Positions 7,811 through 14,841 of a stretch of 14,841 nucleotides of DNA are shown here, in pieces. The position numbers were made by a program, and so were the translations under genes. How positions within the stretch are numbered: the stretch's first letter is position 1; every line of letters starts with the position of its first letter. Below the pieces are notes generated by a model that saw nothing but the letters and a program-made list of their open reading frames with translations, had not been told where the DNA came from and ran no database searches. This DNA comes from Rubritepida sp. GTDB lineage: Bacteria; Pseudomonadota; Alphaproteobacteria; Acetobacterales; Acetobacteraceae. The stretch is from assembly GCA_022843345.1 (NCBI GenBank), contig JALHNW010000016.1:1-14841 (forward strand), given 5' to 3'.

Positions 7811-8829
7811 ACGCGATGACCATGCAGGACAACCGTCCGGTGCTGCTGGAGGTGACGGACCTCCAGACGCATTTCCGCACCATGGACGGCGTGAACCGCG
7901 CGGTGGACGGCGTCTCCTTCTCCGTCCGCGCCGGTGAGACGCTGGCGGTGGTGGGCGAGAGCGGCTGCGGCAAGTCCGTCACCGCCATGTCCATCCTGCG
8001 CCTGATCCCCGAGCCACCCGGCAAGATCGCGGGTTCCATCAGGTTCCAAGGCCGCGAGCTGCTGGACCTGTCGGACCGCGAGATGCGCGCCATCCGCGGC
8101 AACGAGATCAGCATGATCTTCCAGGAGCCGATGACCAGCCTGAACCCGGTGCTGTCCAACGGCCGGCAGATCGGCGAGACGCTGCGCCTGCACCAGGGCC
8201 TGTCCCGCGCCCAGGCGGAGGAGCGCGCGGTGGAGATGCTGCGCCTGGTCGGCATCCCCGAGCCCGGCCGGCGCGTGCGCGAATACCCGCACCAGCTTTC
8301 GGGCGGGATGCGCCAGCGCGTGATGATCGCCATCGCGCTCGCCTGCAACCCGAAGCTGCTGATCGCCGACGAGCCGACCACCGCGCTCGACGTCACCATC
8401 CAGGCGCAGATCCTGGATTTGATGCGCGACCTGAAGAACACCGTGGGCGCGGCCATCGTGCTCATCACCCACGACCTCGGCGTGGTGGCCGAGGTGGCGG
8501 AGCGCGTGGTGGTGATGTACGCCGGCAAGAAGGTGGAGGAGGCGCCGGTGGGGCAGCTGTTCCGCACGCCCAGGCACCCCTACACCCAGGGCCTGCTCGG
8601 CTCCGTCCCCAAGCTGGGCTCGTCGTTGACCGGCGAGACGACGCGGCTGGCGGAGATCCCCGGCCTGGTGCCCTCGCTCAAGCAGAAGATCCCCGGCTGC
8701 GTCTTCGCCACGCGCTGCCCGAAGGCCACCGATTTCTGCCGCGCCGTGCCGCCGGGGCTGGAGGCCAAGGCCCCCGGCCACCTCGCCGCCTGCCACTACG
8801 CCGAAAAGGAAGGGGTGCTGGCGGCATGA
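7807..8829 (+). CDS. dppD: Opp/Dpp-family ABC transporter ATPase, DppD type
   Basis: First of two ATPases that power the importer from the cytoplasm; 340 residues from GTG 7807, a normal DppD length. Seen: Walker A GESGCGKS (50-57), Q-loop F-Q-E-P (Q106), signature LSGGMRQR (164-171), Walker [13 protein letters not shown] (184-195) and switch histidine in THDLG (H222). The C-terminal oligopeptide-family domain begins near RHPYTQGLL (256-264) and carries four cysteines, C298, C304, C311 and C329. Related Opp/Dpp ATPases bind a [4Fe-4S] cluster with such a set; here that is inferred. The GTG start overlaps the previous stop as GTGA; ATG codons at 7816 and 7822 are also in frame, and no candidate has a strong ribosome site, so the first few residues are uncertain. 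The stop overlaps the next start as ATGA. Confidence 0.92.
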   Translation: MNAMTMQDNRPVLLEVTDLQTHFRTMDGVNRAVDGVSFSVRAGETLAVVGESGCGKSVTAMSILRLIPEPPGKIAGSIRFQGRELLDLSDREMRAIRGNEISMIFQEPMTSLNPVLSNGRQIGETLRLHQGLSRAQAEERAVEMLRLVGIPEPGRRVREYPHQLSGGMRQRVMIAIALACNPKLLIADEPTTALDVTIQAQILDLMRDLKNTVGAAIVLITHDLGVVAEVAERVVVMYAGKKVEEAPVGQLFRTPRHPYTQGLLGSVPKLGSSLTGETTRLAEIPGLVPSLKQKIPGCVFATRCPKATDFCRAVPPGLEAKAPGHLAACHYAEKEGVLAA

Positions 8830-9857
8830 CGCAGACCATCCTCGACGTCACCGACCTCAAGAAGCACTTCCCCATCCGCGGCGGGCTGTTCGGCACCACG
8901 GTGGCCAACGTCTTCGCGGTGGACGGCGTGTCCTTCTCCATCGCCAAGGGCGAGACGCTGTCGCTCGTGGGCGAATCCGGTTGCGGCAAGTCCACCGTGG
9001 GCAAGGCGGTGCTGCGGCTGTTCCCGCTCACCGCCGGGCAGGTGGTGCTCAACGGCACGCGGATAGACGACATGCCCGCGGGCACCCTGCGCCCGCTGCG
9101 CCGGCAGATGCAGGTGGTGTTCCAGGACCCCTTCAGCAGCCTGAACCCGCGCATGCGCGTGCGCGACATCCTGGCCGAGCCGATCCGCAACTTCGGCTTG
9201 GCCAAGGACAAGGCCGACCTGGACCGGCGCATCGCCGAGCTGATGGACAAGGTCCGCCTGCCGCGCGACGCGGTGGGGCGCTGGCCGCACGAATTCTCCG
9301 GCGGGCAGCGCCAGCGCATCGGCATCGCCCGGGCGCTCGCCGCCGAGCCCGACCTGATCGTGTGCGACGAGGCGGTGAGCGCGCTCGACGTGTCGGTGAA
9401 GGCGCAGATCGTCAACCTGCTCCAGGACCTCCAGTCCGAGCTGGGGCTGGCGATGCTGTTCATCTCCCACGACCTCGCCATCGTCGAGCACATGACGCAC
9501 CGCGTGGCCGTGATGTACCTGGGCAAGATCGTCGAGGTGGCGGACCGCAAGTCCCTGTTCGGCCGCCCACGGCATCCCTACACCGAGGCGCTGCTTTCCG
9601 CCGTGCCGGTGCCGGTGCCCGGGGCCGAGCGCAACCGCATCACCCTGCAAGGGGACGTGCCAAGCCCGATCCGCCCGCCGCCGGGCTGCCGCTTCCACAC
9701 CCGCTGCCCCTACGCCTTCGACCGCTGCCGGGTGGAGGAGCCGTTGCTGAAGGACACGGTGCCGGGCCACCTGTCGGCCTGCCACCTGAACGACATGCCG
9801 GCGGCGCGGAACCCGCTGCTGAACAACCTGCCGCCCACCGCCTTCCGTGCCGCCTGA
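8826..9857 (+). CDS. dppF: Opp/Dpp-family ABC transporter ATPase, DppF type
   Basis: Second ATPase of the importer, 343 residues. Seen: an N-terminal [13 protein letters not shown] segment characteristic of DppF/OppF, Walker A GESGCGKS (49-56), Q-loop [12 protein letters not shown] (99-110), signature FSGGQRQR (157-164), Walker [13 protein letters not shown] (177-188), switch histidine in SHDLA (H215), and the C-terminal oligopeptide-family domain from RHPYTEALL (249-257). It too has four cysteines, C288, C294, C301 and C319, with exactly the spacing of the DppD-type partner. The start is an ATGA overlap with the upstream stop. Both ATP sites look intact in D and F, so neither looks like a degenerate, non-hydrolysing subunit. 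The 3' end is overlapped by the next small gene. Confidence 0.93.
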   Translation: MTQTILDVTDLKKHFPIRGGLFGTTVANVFAVDGVSFSIAKGETLSLVGESGCGKSTVGKAVLRLFPLTAGQVVLNGTRIDDMPAGTLRPLRRQMQVVFQDPFSSLNPRMRVRDILAEPIRNFGLAKDKADLDRRIAELMDKVRLPRDAVGRWPHEFSGGQRQRIGIARALAAEPDLIVCDEAVSALDVSVKAQIVNLLQDLQSELGLAMLFISHDLAIVEHMTHRVAVMYLGKIVEVADRKSLFGRPRHPYTEALLSAVPVPVPGAERNRITLQGDVPSPIRPPPGCRFHTRCPYAFDRCRVEEPLLKDTVPGHLSACHLNDMPAARNPLLNNLPPTAFRAA

Positions 9858-10185
9858 GGAGGCGCCCGAAGGCCTGAAGCGGCCGCCTGGCCAGCTTCTC
9901 TTCACCGCCCGCGCCCCGCGCAGCCCCTTCGGCAAGGCGGTGAAGTGGCTGTTCTGGGGGTTCCAAGTCCTTATGGTCGCGCTGGCGCTCGGCAACTGCA
10001 CCCTGGTGCTGCCCTACCTGGGCAACCCGGACCCGGACGTGGCGATGGGCGCGGGGCTGTTCGGCGCGCTGCTGGGGCTCGGGGTCTTCGCCCTCTGGCC
10101 CTTCGGCACGCTGCTGCTGGGGGTCACGCTGCTGCTGACGCGCGGGCGCCGGCTGACGCTCCAGGCGCCCCCGCCGGAAGCTTGA
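9847..10185 (+). CDS. Small two-helix membrane protein of unknown function
   Basis: 112-residue protein, not recognised as a named family. Layout: a polar, Pro/Arg-rich N-terminus (1-32) containing [20 protein letters not shown], a first hydrophobic segment (about 34-58), a short loop NPDPDVAMG, a second hydrophobic segment (about 67-97), then RGRRLTLQ and a short tail. Two membrane helices with both ends cytoplasmic are likely, since positive charges flank both ends. The start is a GTG at 9847 that overlaps the last 11 bases of the ATPase gene, without a visible ribosome site; GAGGAGG at 9855-9861 lies just downstream of it, and no ATG or GTG follows at useful spacing (only a CTG at 9874). 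The true start is therefore uncertain. Same-strand position between the importer and hydroxylase genes suggests co-transcription with the importer. Confidence 0.65.
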   Translation: MPPEEAPEGLKRPPGQLLFTARAPRSPFGKAVKWLFWGFQVLMVALALGNCTLVLPYLGNPDPDVAMGAGLFGALLGLGVFALWPFGTLLLGVTLLLTRGRRLTLQAPPPEA

Positions 10186-10240
10186 CGCTGGCCACGCCCC
10201 GCGCGACCCTCACGCCACGTTATTCCCAGGGAGGGCCGAG

Positions 10241-10744
<504 letters not shown>

Positions 10745-10760
10745 CGTAAGGCACGCCTGC

Positions 10761-10784
10761 CGGAGCGGGGGCCAACCCCGCCCG
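10761..10784 (+). other. Intercistronic hairpin between the Fe-S and molybdenum subunit genes
   Basis: In the 68-base gap, GCGGGG (10765-10770) pairs perfectly with CCCCGC (10776-10781) across a 5-base loop. CGG (10761-10763) and CCG (10782-10784) extend the stem with one bulged A. No T-run follows, so it does not look like a complete intrinsic terminator. It may mark an RNA-processing or stability element setting subunit ratios. The ribosome site GGGAGGA (10797-10803) for the next gene lies 12 bases beyond it. Confidence 0.4.
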
Positions 10785-10812
10785 GACCACGCATACGGGA
10801 GGAACGACCGCC

Positions 10813-13188
10813 ATGAACGTGATGGCCCCATTCGAAGGCATCGGCGCCAGCGTGAAGCGCAAGGAGGACCTGCGCTTCCTGTCCGGCCGCGGCCAGTACA
10901 CCGACGACATCAACCGCCCCGGCCAGCTGCACGCCTACATCCTGCGCAGCCCCCACGCCCACGCGCGGATCACCGCGCTCGACGTGGCGGCGGCCAAGGC
11001 GATGCCGGGCGTGCGCGCCGTGTACACCAGCGCGGACATGGCGGCGGTCGGCGGCATCCCCTGCGGCTGGCAGATCCACAACAAGGACGGCACGCCGATG
11101 GCGGAGCCCAAGCACCCCGTCCTGGCCGAGGGCAAGGTGCGCCACGTGGGCGACCCCGTCGCCGTGGTGGTCGCCGACACCCGCCCCCAGGCGCGCGACG
11201 CCGCCGAGGCGATCGCAGTGGAGTACGACGTGCTGCCCAGCGCCACCACCATGGCGCACGCCCAGGCGCCGGGCGCGCCCGCGGTGCACGACGACGTGCC
11301 CTCCAACCTCTGCTACGACTGGCACATCGGCGAGAAGGGCGCGGTGGACGCCGCCTTCGCCCAGGCCACCCACCGCGTGGTGTTCGAGACGACGAACAAC
11401 CGCCTGGTGCCCAACGCGATGGAGCCGCGCGCCGCCATCGGCGACTACGACACGACGAGCGGCGAGCACACGCTCTACACCACCAGCCAGAACCCGCACG
11501 TCATCCGCCTGCTGATGGGCGCCTTCGTGCTGAACATCCCCGAATCCAGGCTGCGCGTGGTGGCGCCCGACGTGGGCGGCGGCTTCGGCTCCAAGATCTA
11601 CCACTACGCCGAGGAGGCGATCGTCACCTGGGCCGCCCACAAGCTGGGCCGCCCGGTGAAGTGGACCGCCGACCGCACGGAATCCTTCATGTCCGACGCG
11701 CATGGGCGCGACCACGTCACCCGCGCCGAGCTGGCGCTGGACGCGGAGGGCACCTTCCTGGCGCTGCGCGTGCACACGCAGGCCAACATGGGCGCCTACC
11801 TGTCCACCTTCGCGCCCTGCGTGCCCACCTACCTCTACGCCACGTTGCTGGCCGGCGTGTACAAGACGCCCGCGATCTATGCCGAGGTGAAGGCCGTCTT
11901 CACCAACACGGTCCCGGTGGATGCCTATCGCGGCGCCGGCCGGCCCGAGGCCACCTACCTGCTGGAACGCCTGGTGGACGTGGCCGCCAGGCAATGCGGC
12001 TTCGACAAGCTGGAGCTGCGGCGCCGCAACTTCATCGCCACCGACGCCTTCCCCTATCAGACGCCGGTCGCGCTGGAATACGACAGCGGCGACTACTTCT
12101 CCACGCTGTCCCAGGCGCTGGAAACGGCGGATTGGCACGGCTTCGAGGCGCGGCGCGCCGAGGCCAAGGCGCGCGGGCGGCTGCGCGGCATCGGCATCAG
12201 CACCTACCTGGAGGCCTGCGGCATCGCGCCCTCCGCCGTGGTGGGCAGCCTCGGCGCGCGGGCGGGGCTGTATGAGGTCGGCACCATCCGCGTGCACCCG
12301 ACCGGCAGCGTCACCGTGCTCACGGGCGCGCACAGCCACGGCCAGGGGCACGAGACGACCTTCGCGCAGCTGGTCAGCGACAAGCTGGGCGTGCCGGTGA
12401 ACATGGTGGACATCGTGCATGGCGACACCGCCAAGGTGCCCTTCGGCATGGGCACCTACGGCAGCCGCAGCCTCGCTGTCGGCGGCAGCGCGATGGACAA
12501 GGCGATGGACAAGATCATCGCCAAGGGCCGCCGCATCGCGGCCCACCTGATGGAAGCTTCCGTCGAGGACATCGAGTTCGACCGCGGCACCTTCCGCGTC
12601 GCCGGCACCGACAAGACCAAGGCGCTGGCCGAGATCAGCCTCGCCGCCTACGTCCCCCACAACTACCCGCATGACGAGCTGGAGCCGGGGCTGGAGGAGA
12701 CGGCCTTCTACGACCCGAAGAACTTCACCTACCCCGGCGGCTGCCACATCGCCGAGGTCGAGATCGAGCCCGAGACGGGCAAGGTCCACATGGTCAACTT
12801 CACGGCCGTGGACGACGTGGGCCGCGTCATCAACCCGATGATCGTGGAGGGCCAGGTCCAGGGCGGCGTGGCGCAAGGCATCGGCCAGGCGCTGCTGGAG
12901 GCCTGCGTGTACGACGAGGGCGGCCAGCTGCTGAGCGCCAGCATGATGGACTACACCATGCCCCGCGCCGACGACCTGGCGCCGGTGAGCGTGGCGACGC
13001 ACGTGACGCTGTGCACCCACAACCCGCTGGGGGTGAAGGGCTGCGGCGAGGTGGGGGCCATCGGCTCGCCGCCCGCCGTGATGAACGCGGTGGTGGACGC
13101 GCTGCGCGACTTCGGCGTGAATCACGTCGAGATGCCCGCGACACCGCCGAAGATCTGGTCCATCATCCACGGCAAGAACGGAGCCTGA
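10813..13188 (+). CDS. coxL: Molybdenum hydroxylase molybdopterin subunit, form II CoxL-like
   Basis: Catalytic large subunit, 791 residues, binding the molybdenum cofactor and hydroxylating an unidentified substrate. Seen: the N-terminal aldehyde oxidase/xanthine dehydrogenase a/b hammerhead region (about 14-145, with [19 protein letters not shown] and RSPHAHARI); molybdopterin-contact motif GGGFGSK (255-261); active-site loop AYRGAGR (371-377); cofactor motif HGQGHET (509-515); TYGSRS (548-553); and catalytic glutamate in [10 protein letters not shown] (E746). True form I CO dehydrogenases carry AYxCSFR with a selenyl/copper-bound cysteine at the loop; here AYRGAGR is the form II signature, so CO oxidation should not be assumed. 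Other members of this wider family oxidise purines, N-heterocycles, aldehydes or aromatic acyl compounds. GGGAGGA 9 bases upstream supports ATG 10813. No twin-arginine signal is seen, so it is cytoplasmic. Cofactor insertion factors are not in the window. Confidence 0.95.
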   Translation: MNVMAPFEGIGASVKRKEDLRFLSGRGQYTDDINRPGQLHAYILRSPHAHARITALDVAAAKAMPGVRAVYTSADMAAVGGIPCGWQIHNKDGTPMAEPKHPVLAEGKVRHVGDPVAVVVADTRPQARDAAEAIAVEYDVLPSATTMAHAQAPGAPAVHDDVPSNLCYDWHIGEKGAVDAAFAQATHRVVFETTNNRLVPNAMEPRAAIGDYDTTSGEHTLYTTSQNPHVIRLLMGAFVLNIPESRLRVVAPDVGGGFGSKIYHYAEEAIVTWAAHKLGRPVKWTADRTESFMSDAHGRDHVTRAELALDAEGTFLALRVHTQANMGAYLSTFAPCVPTYLYATLLAGVYKTPAIYAEVKAVFTNTVPVDAYRGAGRPEATYLLERLVDVAARQCGFDKLELRRRNFIATDAFPYQTPVALEYDSGDYFSTLSQALETADWHGFEARRAEAKARGRLRGIGISTYLEACGIAPSAVVGSLGARAGLYEVGTIRVHPTGSVTVLTGAHSHGQGHETTFAQLVSDKLGVPVNMVDIVHGDTAKVPFGMGTYGSRSLAVGGSAMDKAMDKIIAKGRRIAAHLMEASVEDIEFDRGTFRVAGTDKTKALAEISLAAYVPHNYPHDELEPGLEETAFYDPKNFTYPGGCHIAEVEIEPETGKVHMVNFTAVDDVGRVINPMIVEGQVQGGVAQGIGQALLEACVYDEGGQLLSASMMDYTMPRADDLAPVSVATHVTLCTHNPLGVKGCGEVGAIGSPPAVMNAVVDALRDFGVNHVEMPATPPKIWSIIHGKNGA

Positions 13189-13190
13189 CG

Positions 13191-13985
13191 ATGTACGATT
13201 TCGCGTATCACAAGCCCTCCTCCGTCGCCGACGCCGTGAAGCTGCTGGCCGCCGACCCGGACGCCAAGGCCGTCAGCGGCGGGCACACGCTGATCCCGGC
13301 GCTGAAGCACCGGCTGAACAAGCCCACCTCCCTGGTGGACCTCTCCGGCATCGCCGAGATGAAGGGCATCCGCCGCGAGGGCAACGCCATCGTCATCGGC
13401 GCGCTGACGAAGCACGAGGCGGTGGCGACGAGCGCCGAGGTGAAGGCCGCCATCCCCGTGCTGGCCTTCGTGGCCAAGCACATCGGCGACACCCAGGTCC
13501 GCAACCGCGGCACGCTGGGCGGCAGCGTGGCGAACAACGACCCGGCGGCGGACTACCCGGCCGCCGTGCTCGGCCTGGGCGCCACCGTGCACACGAGCAA
13601 GCGCAAGGTCGCGGCGGACGAGTTCTTCCTGGGCATGTTCACCACGGCGCTGGAGGCGGACGAGATCCTCACCGCCATCTCCTTCCCGATTCCCGAGAAG
13701 GCGGGCTACGCCAAGATGCGCAACCCGGCCAGCCGCTACGTCATGGCCGGCGCCTTCGTCTCGAAGGGGCCGATGGGCGTGCGGGTGGCGATCAACGGCG
13801 CCGGCCCCTGCGTGTTCCGCCAGGCGGCGATGGAGGCCGCGCTGTCCGCGAACTGGAGCGCGGATGCGGTGGCGGCAATCATGCAGGACGCGGACGGGCT
13901 GAACAGCGACATCCACGGCTCGGCCGAATACCGGGCGCACCTGGTGACGGTGATGGCCAAGCGCGCGGTGCTCGCCGCGGGCTGA
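13191..13985 (+). CDS. coxM: Molybdenum hydroxylase FAD subunit (CoxM/CutM type)
   Basis: Medium, FAD-binding subunit of the hydroxylase, 264 residues, slightly short for CoxM but within family range. It takes electrons from the Fe-S subunit and passes them to an unknown acceptor. Seen: N-terminal FAD-binding domain with AVSGGHTLIP (27-36) and RNRGTLGGSVANNDPAADYP (104-123), the two flavin-contact motifs of this family; then the CO-dehydrogenase flavoprotein C-terminal domain, starting near FPIPEKAGYAKMRNPASRY. The ATG at 13191 was chosen over an upstream GTG-type extension because the family N-terminus MYDFAYHKPSSVADAV begins here and GGAG (13180-13183) lies 7 bases upstream. It starts 2 bases after the CoxL-like stop, implying tight co-translation. 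Its stop is 3 bases from the stop of a convergent gene. Confidence 0.94.
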   Translation: MYDFAYHKPSSVADAVKLLAADPDAKAVSGGHTLIPALKHRLNKPTSLVDLSGIAEMKGIRREGNAIVIGALTKHEAVATSAEVKAAIPVLAFVAKHIGDTQVRNRGTLGGSVANNDPAADYPAAVLGLGATVHTSKRKVAADEFFLGMFTTALEADEILTAISFPIPEKAGYAKMRNPASRYVMAGAFVSKGPMGVRVAINGAGPCVFRQAAMEAALSANWSADAVAAIMQDADGLNSDIHGSAEYRAHLVTVMAKRAVLAAG

Positions 13986-13988
13986 GGT

Positions 13989-14384
13989 TCAGCGCGCCGG
14001 CCCGCGCTCCAGCAGGGCGCGGGCCTGGGCGCGCAAGGTGGCGCGCAGGGCGTCGTCGCAGGGGACGTTGTCCCCCTTCGCCACCTGCTGCGCCTGCCCC
14101 TGCCAGGCGCCGTGCCAGATGGCGAGGCGCTGCATCTGCGCCTCGGGCTGGCCCAGGGCCTCGCGGTGCTGGGCCATCAGCGCGTCGAAGTTCGGCTGCC
14201 ACCGCCAGCGGCAATGGCGCATGATGCCGTTGCCCACCGCGATGCCCATCACCCGCTCCGCCTCCGCCCGGCCATGGGTGGCGGCGAGCGGCTGGCGCAG
14301 GATCGCCTCCGCTTCCGACCGCGTCGCCGGCTGCGCGCCCGCGGCGGGTGCGAGGAGGATGAGGAGCAGGGCGAGGCGGATCAT
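13989..14384 (-). CDS. Small exported protein of unknown function with one cysteine pair
   Basis: 131-residue protein, not recognised as a named family. A Sec signal peptide is clear: MIRLALLLILLAPAAGAQ with probable cleavage after AGA (about residue 17). The mature part is mostly helical by composition (many Ala, Glu, Arg, Gln), with RWRWQPNFDALMAQHREALG in the middle and exactly two cysteines, C58 and C109, which could form a disulfide in the periplasm. The start at 14384 was chosen over a frame reaching 14657 because the signal peptide begins there and the longer frame runs antisense through the cold-shock gene. No clear ribosome site precedes it. It converges with coxM, with only 3 bases between stops, and diverges from the cold-shock gene. 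No functional link to the hydroxylase can be shown. Confidence 0.75.
   Translation of the reverse strand: MIRLALLLILLAPAAGAQPATRSEAEAILRQPLAATHGRAEAERVMGIAVGNGIMRHCRWRWQPNFDALMAQHREALGQPEAQMQRLAIWHGAWQGQAQQVAKGDNVPCDDALRATLRAQARALLERGPAR
13999..14025 (+). terminator. Possible hairpin ending the hydroxylase transcript
   Basis: GGCCCGCGC (13999-14007) and GCGCGGGCC (14017-14025) form a perfect 9-base inverted repeat with a 9-base loop, starting 14 bases after the coxM-type stop. There is no T-run after it, and it lies inside the 3' coding end of the convergent minus-strand gene, so the pairing may simply reflect coding composition. It is recorded as a weak terminator candidate only. Confidence 0.25.
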
Positions 14385-14430
14385 GCACGCCAGGGTAGTG
14401 GAGGGGGCGCGCCGCGCAAGCATCCCACGC

Positions 14431-14458
14431 CGCCGATTCTTTTTTCGTGCAATCGGCG
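14431..14458. repeat. Inverted repeat with T-run in the loop, divergent promoter region
   Basis: CGCCGATT (14431-14438) and AATCGGCG (14451-14458) are a perfect 8-base inverted repeat across a 12-base centre that contains TTTTTT (14440-14445). It sits in the 150-base gap between the minus-strand exported-protein gene and the cold-shock gene, the only AT-containing island in that gap, where promoters of both should lie. An operator, or a leader RNA hairpin, would fit. I found no convincing -35/-10 pair; TGCAAT (14448-14453) with GTCTAG (14472-14477) at 18 bases is only a weak plus-strand candidate. Confidence 0.35.
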
Positions 14459-14534
14459 CGCGGCGGTGCCAGTCTAGCCCCATCCCGCCCTGCATCCCGC
14501 GGGGAGGGTGACTTTCCAATGGATTGAACCAGAC

Positions 14535-14841
14535 GTGTCTGACGATTTTTCCGCCGGCGGCGGCGAGGGCCTGATCGAGGCCAAGGTGAAGTGGTACAAC
14601 GGGCGCAAGGGCTTCGGCTTCGTGCTCGGCCCGGATGGGCAGGACGTGTTCTTCCACGCCTCCGCCCTGACCGATTCCGGCATTGACCAGCCGGATACCG
14701 ACGACATCCTGGTCTGCGAGATCGGCACCGACCGTTCGGGCCGGCGCCTCGTGACCCGCATCACCGAGCTGAAGCGCGGCCCCGGTGGCGGCGGCGCGCG
14801 CCCGGCCGGCGGCTTCGGCGACCGTCCCCCCCGGCGCGACT
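14535..14841 (+). CDS. Cold-shock domain protein (3' end beyond window)
   Basis: Nucleic-acid-binding cold-shock domain protein, probably an RNA chaperone; 102 residues are visible and the frame is still open at the window edge. Seen, counting from GTG 14535: a short acidic start VSDDFSAGGGEG, then KVKWYNGRKGFGFV with RNP1-like KGFGFV (25-30), RNP2-like DVFFHASAL (37-45), and the closing strands ending LVTRITELKR (72-81). After residue 81 comes a Gly/Arg/Pro-rich stretch that could be a flexible RNA-binding tail or a linker to a second cold-shock domain, as in double-domain alphaproteobacterial CspC/CspD-type proteins. The start is uncertain: GTG 14535 has no near ribosome site, GTG 14508 is in frame but abuts GGGGAGG (14501-14507), and an intervening ATG (14519) is out of frame. 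Confidence 0.88.
   Translation, partial: MSDDFSAGGGEGLIEAKVKWYNGRKGFGFVLGPDGQDVFFHASALTDSGIDQPDTDDILVCEIGTDRSGRRLVTRITELKRGPGGGGARPAGGFGDRPPRRD

Noticed and set aside
10182..10225. TTGACG (10182-10187) and TTATTC (10220-10225) as a promoter for the hydroxylase genes
   Set aside because: The spacer would be 32 bases, far from the usual 16-18, and nothing -10-like lies at the right distance.
10813..13188. Annotation as aerobic CO dehydrogenase (form I)
   Set aside because: The active-site loop is AYRGAGR, without the cysteine of the form I AYxCSFR loop, and gene order is S-L-M, not M-S-L.
14385..14657. N-terminal extension of the minus-strand exported protein to 14657
   Set aside because: It runs antisense through the cold-shock gene and would bury a clear signal peptide that begins at 14384.

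Overview
The window is very GC-rich, with strong GC bias at third codon positions, so long open frames also appear on the opposite strand of real genes. Gene style (Tat-type peptide-binding proteins in tandem, a form II CoxL-like hydroxylase, alphaproteobacterial-type cold-shock domain gene) suggests an alphaproteobacterium, probably Acetobacteraceae of the Roseomonas type. The lineage is inferred from gene style and was not tested.

Layout: (1) 1-564, 3' part of a LivF-type branched-chain amino acid ABC ATPase, cut by the window edge. (2) 572-928, minus strand, a small exported protein convergent with livF. (3) 1060-9857, a plus-strand Opp/Dpp-type ABC importer cluster: three tandem paralogous substrate-binding proteins (1060-2640, 2643-4217, 4356-5945), two permeases (5967-6908, 6905-7810) and two ATPases (7807-8829, 8826-9857). 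The last four genes overlap at stop/start junctions. (4) 9847-10185, a small two-helix membrane protein that overlaps the end of the last ATPase gene. (5) 10241-13985, a three-subunit molybdenum hydroxylase in the order [2Fe-2S] subunit, molybdopterin subunit, FAD subunit. This is the S-L-M order and AYRGAGR active-site loop of form II CoxL-like enzymes, not true (form I) CO dehydrogenase. (6) 13989-14384, minus strand, another small exported protein. (7) 14535 to the end, a cold-shock domain protein cut by the window edge.

Functional reading: everything from 1060 to 13985 is on one strand with small gaps. The simplest hypothesis is an uptake-and-oxidation module: three binding proteins capture related ligands in the periplasm, one DppBCDF-type importer brings them in, and a cytoplasmic molybdenum hydroxylase oxidises an imported compound. 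The gene families are clear. The substrate, and the functional link between importer and hydroxylase, are inferences from adjacency. No molybdenum-cofactor insertion or maturation gene (XdhC/CoxF, CoxD/E, MobA-like) is in the window. No tRNA, rRNA, CRISPR array, insertion sequence or phage gene was seen.
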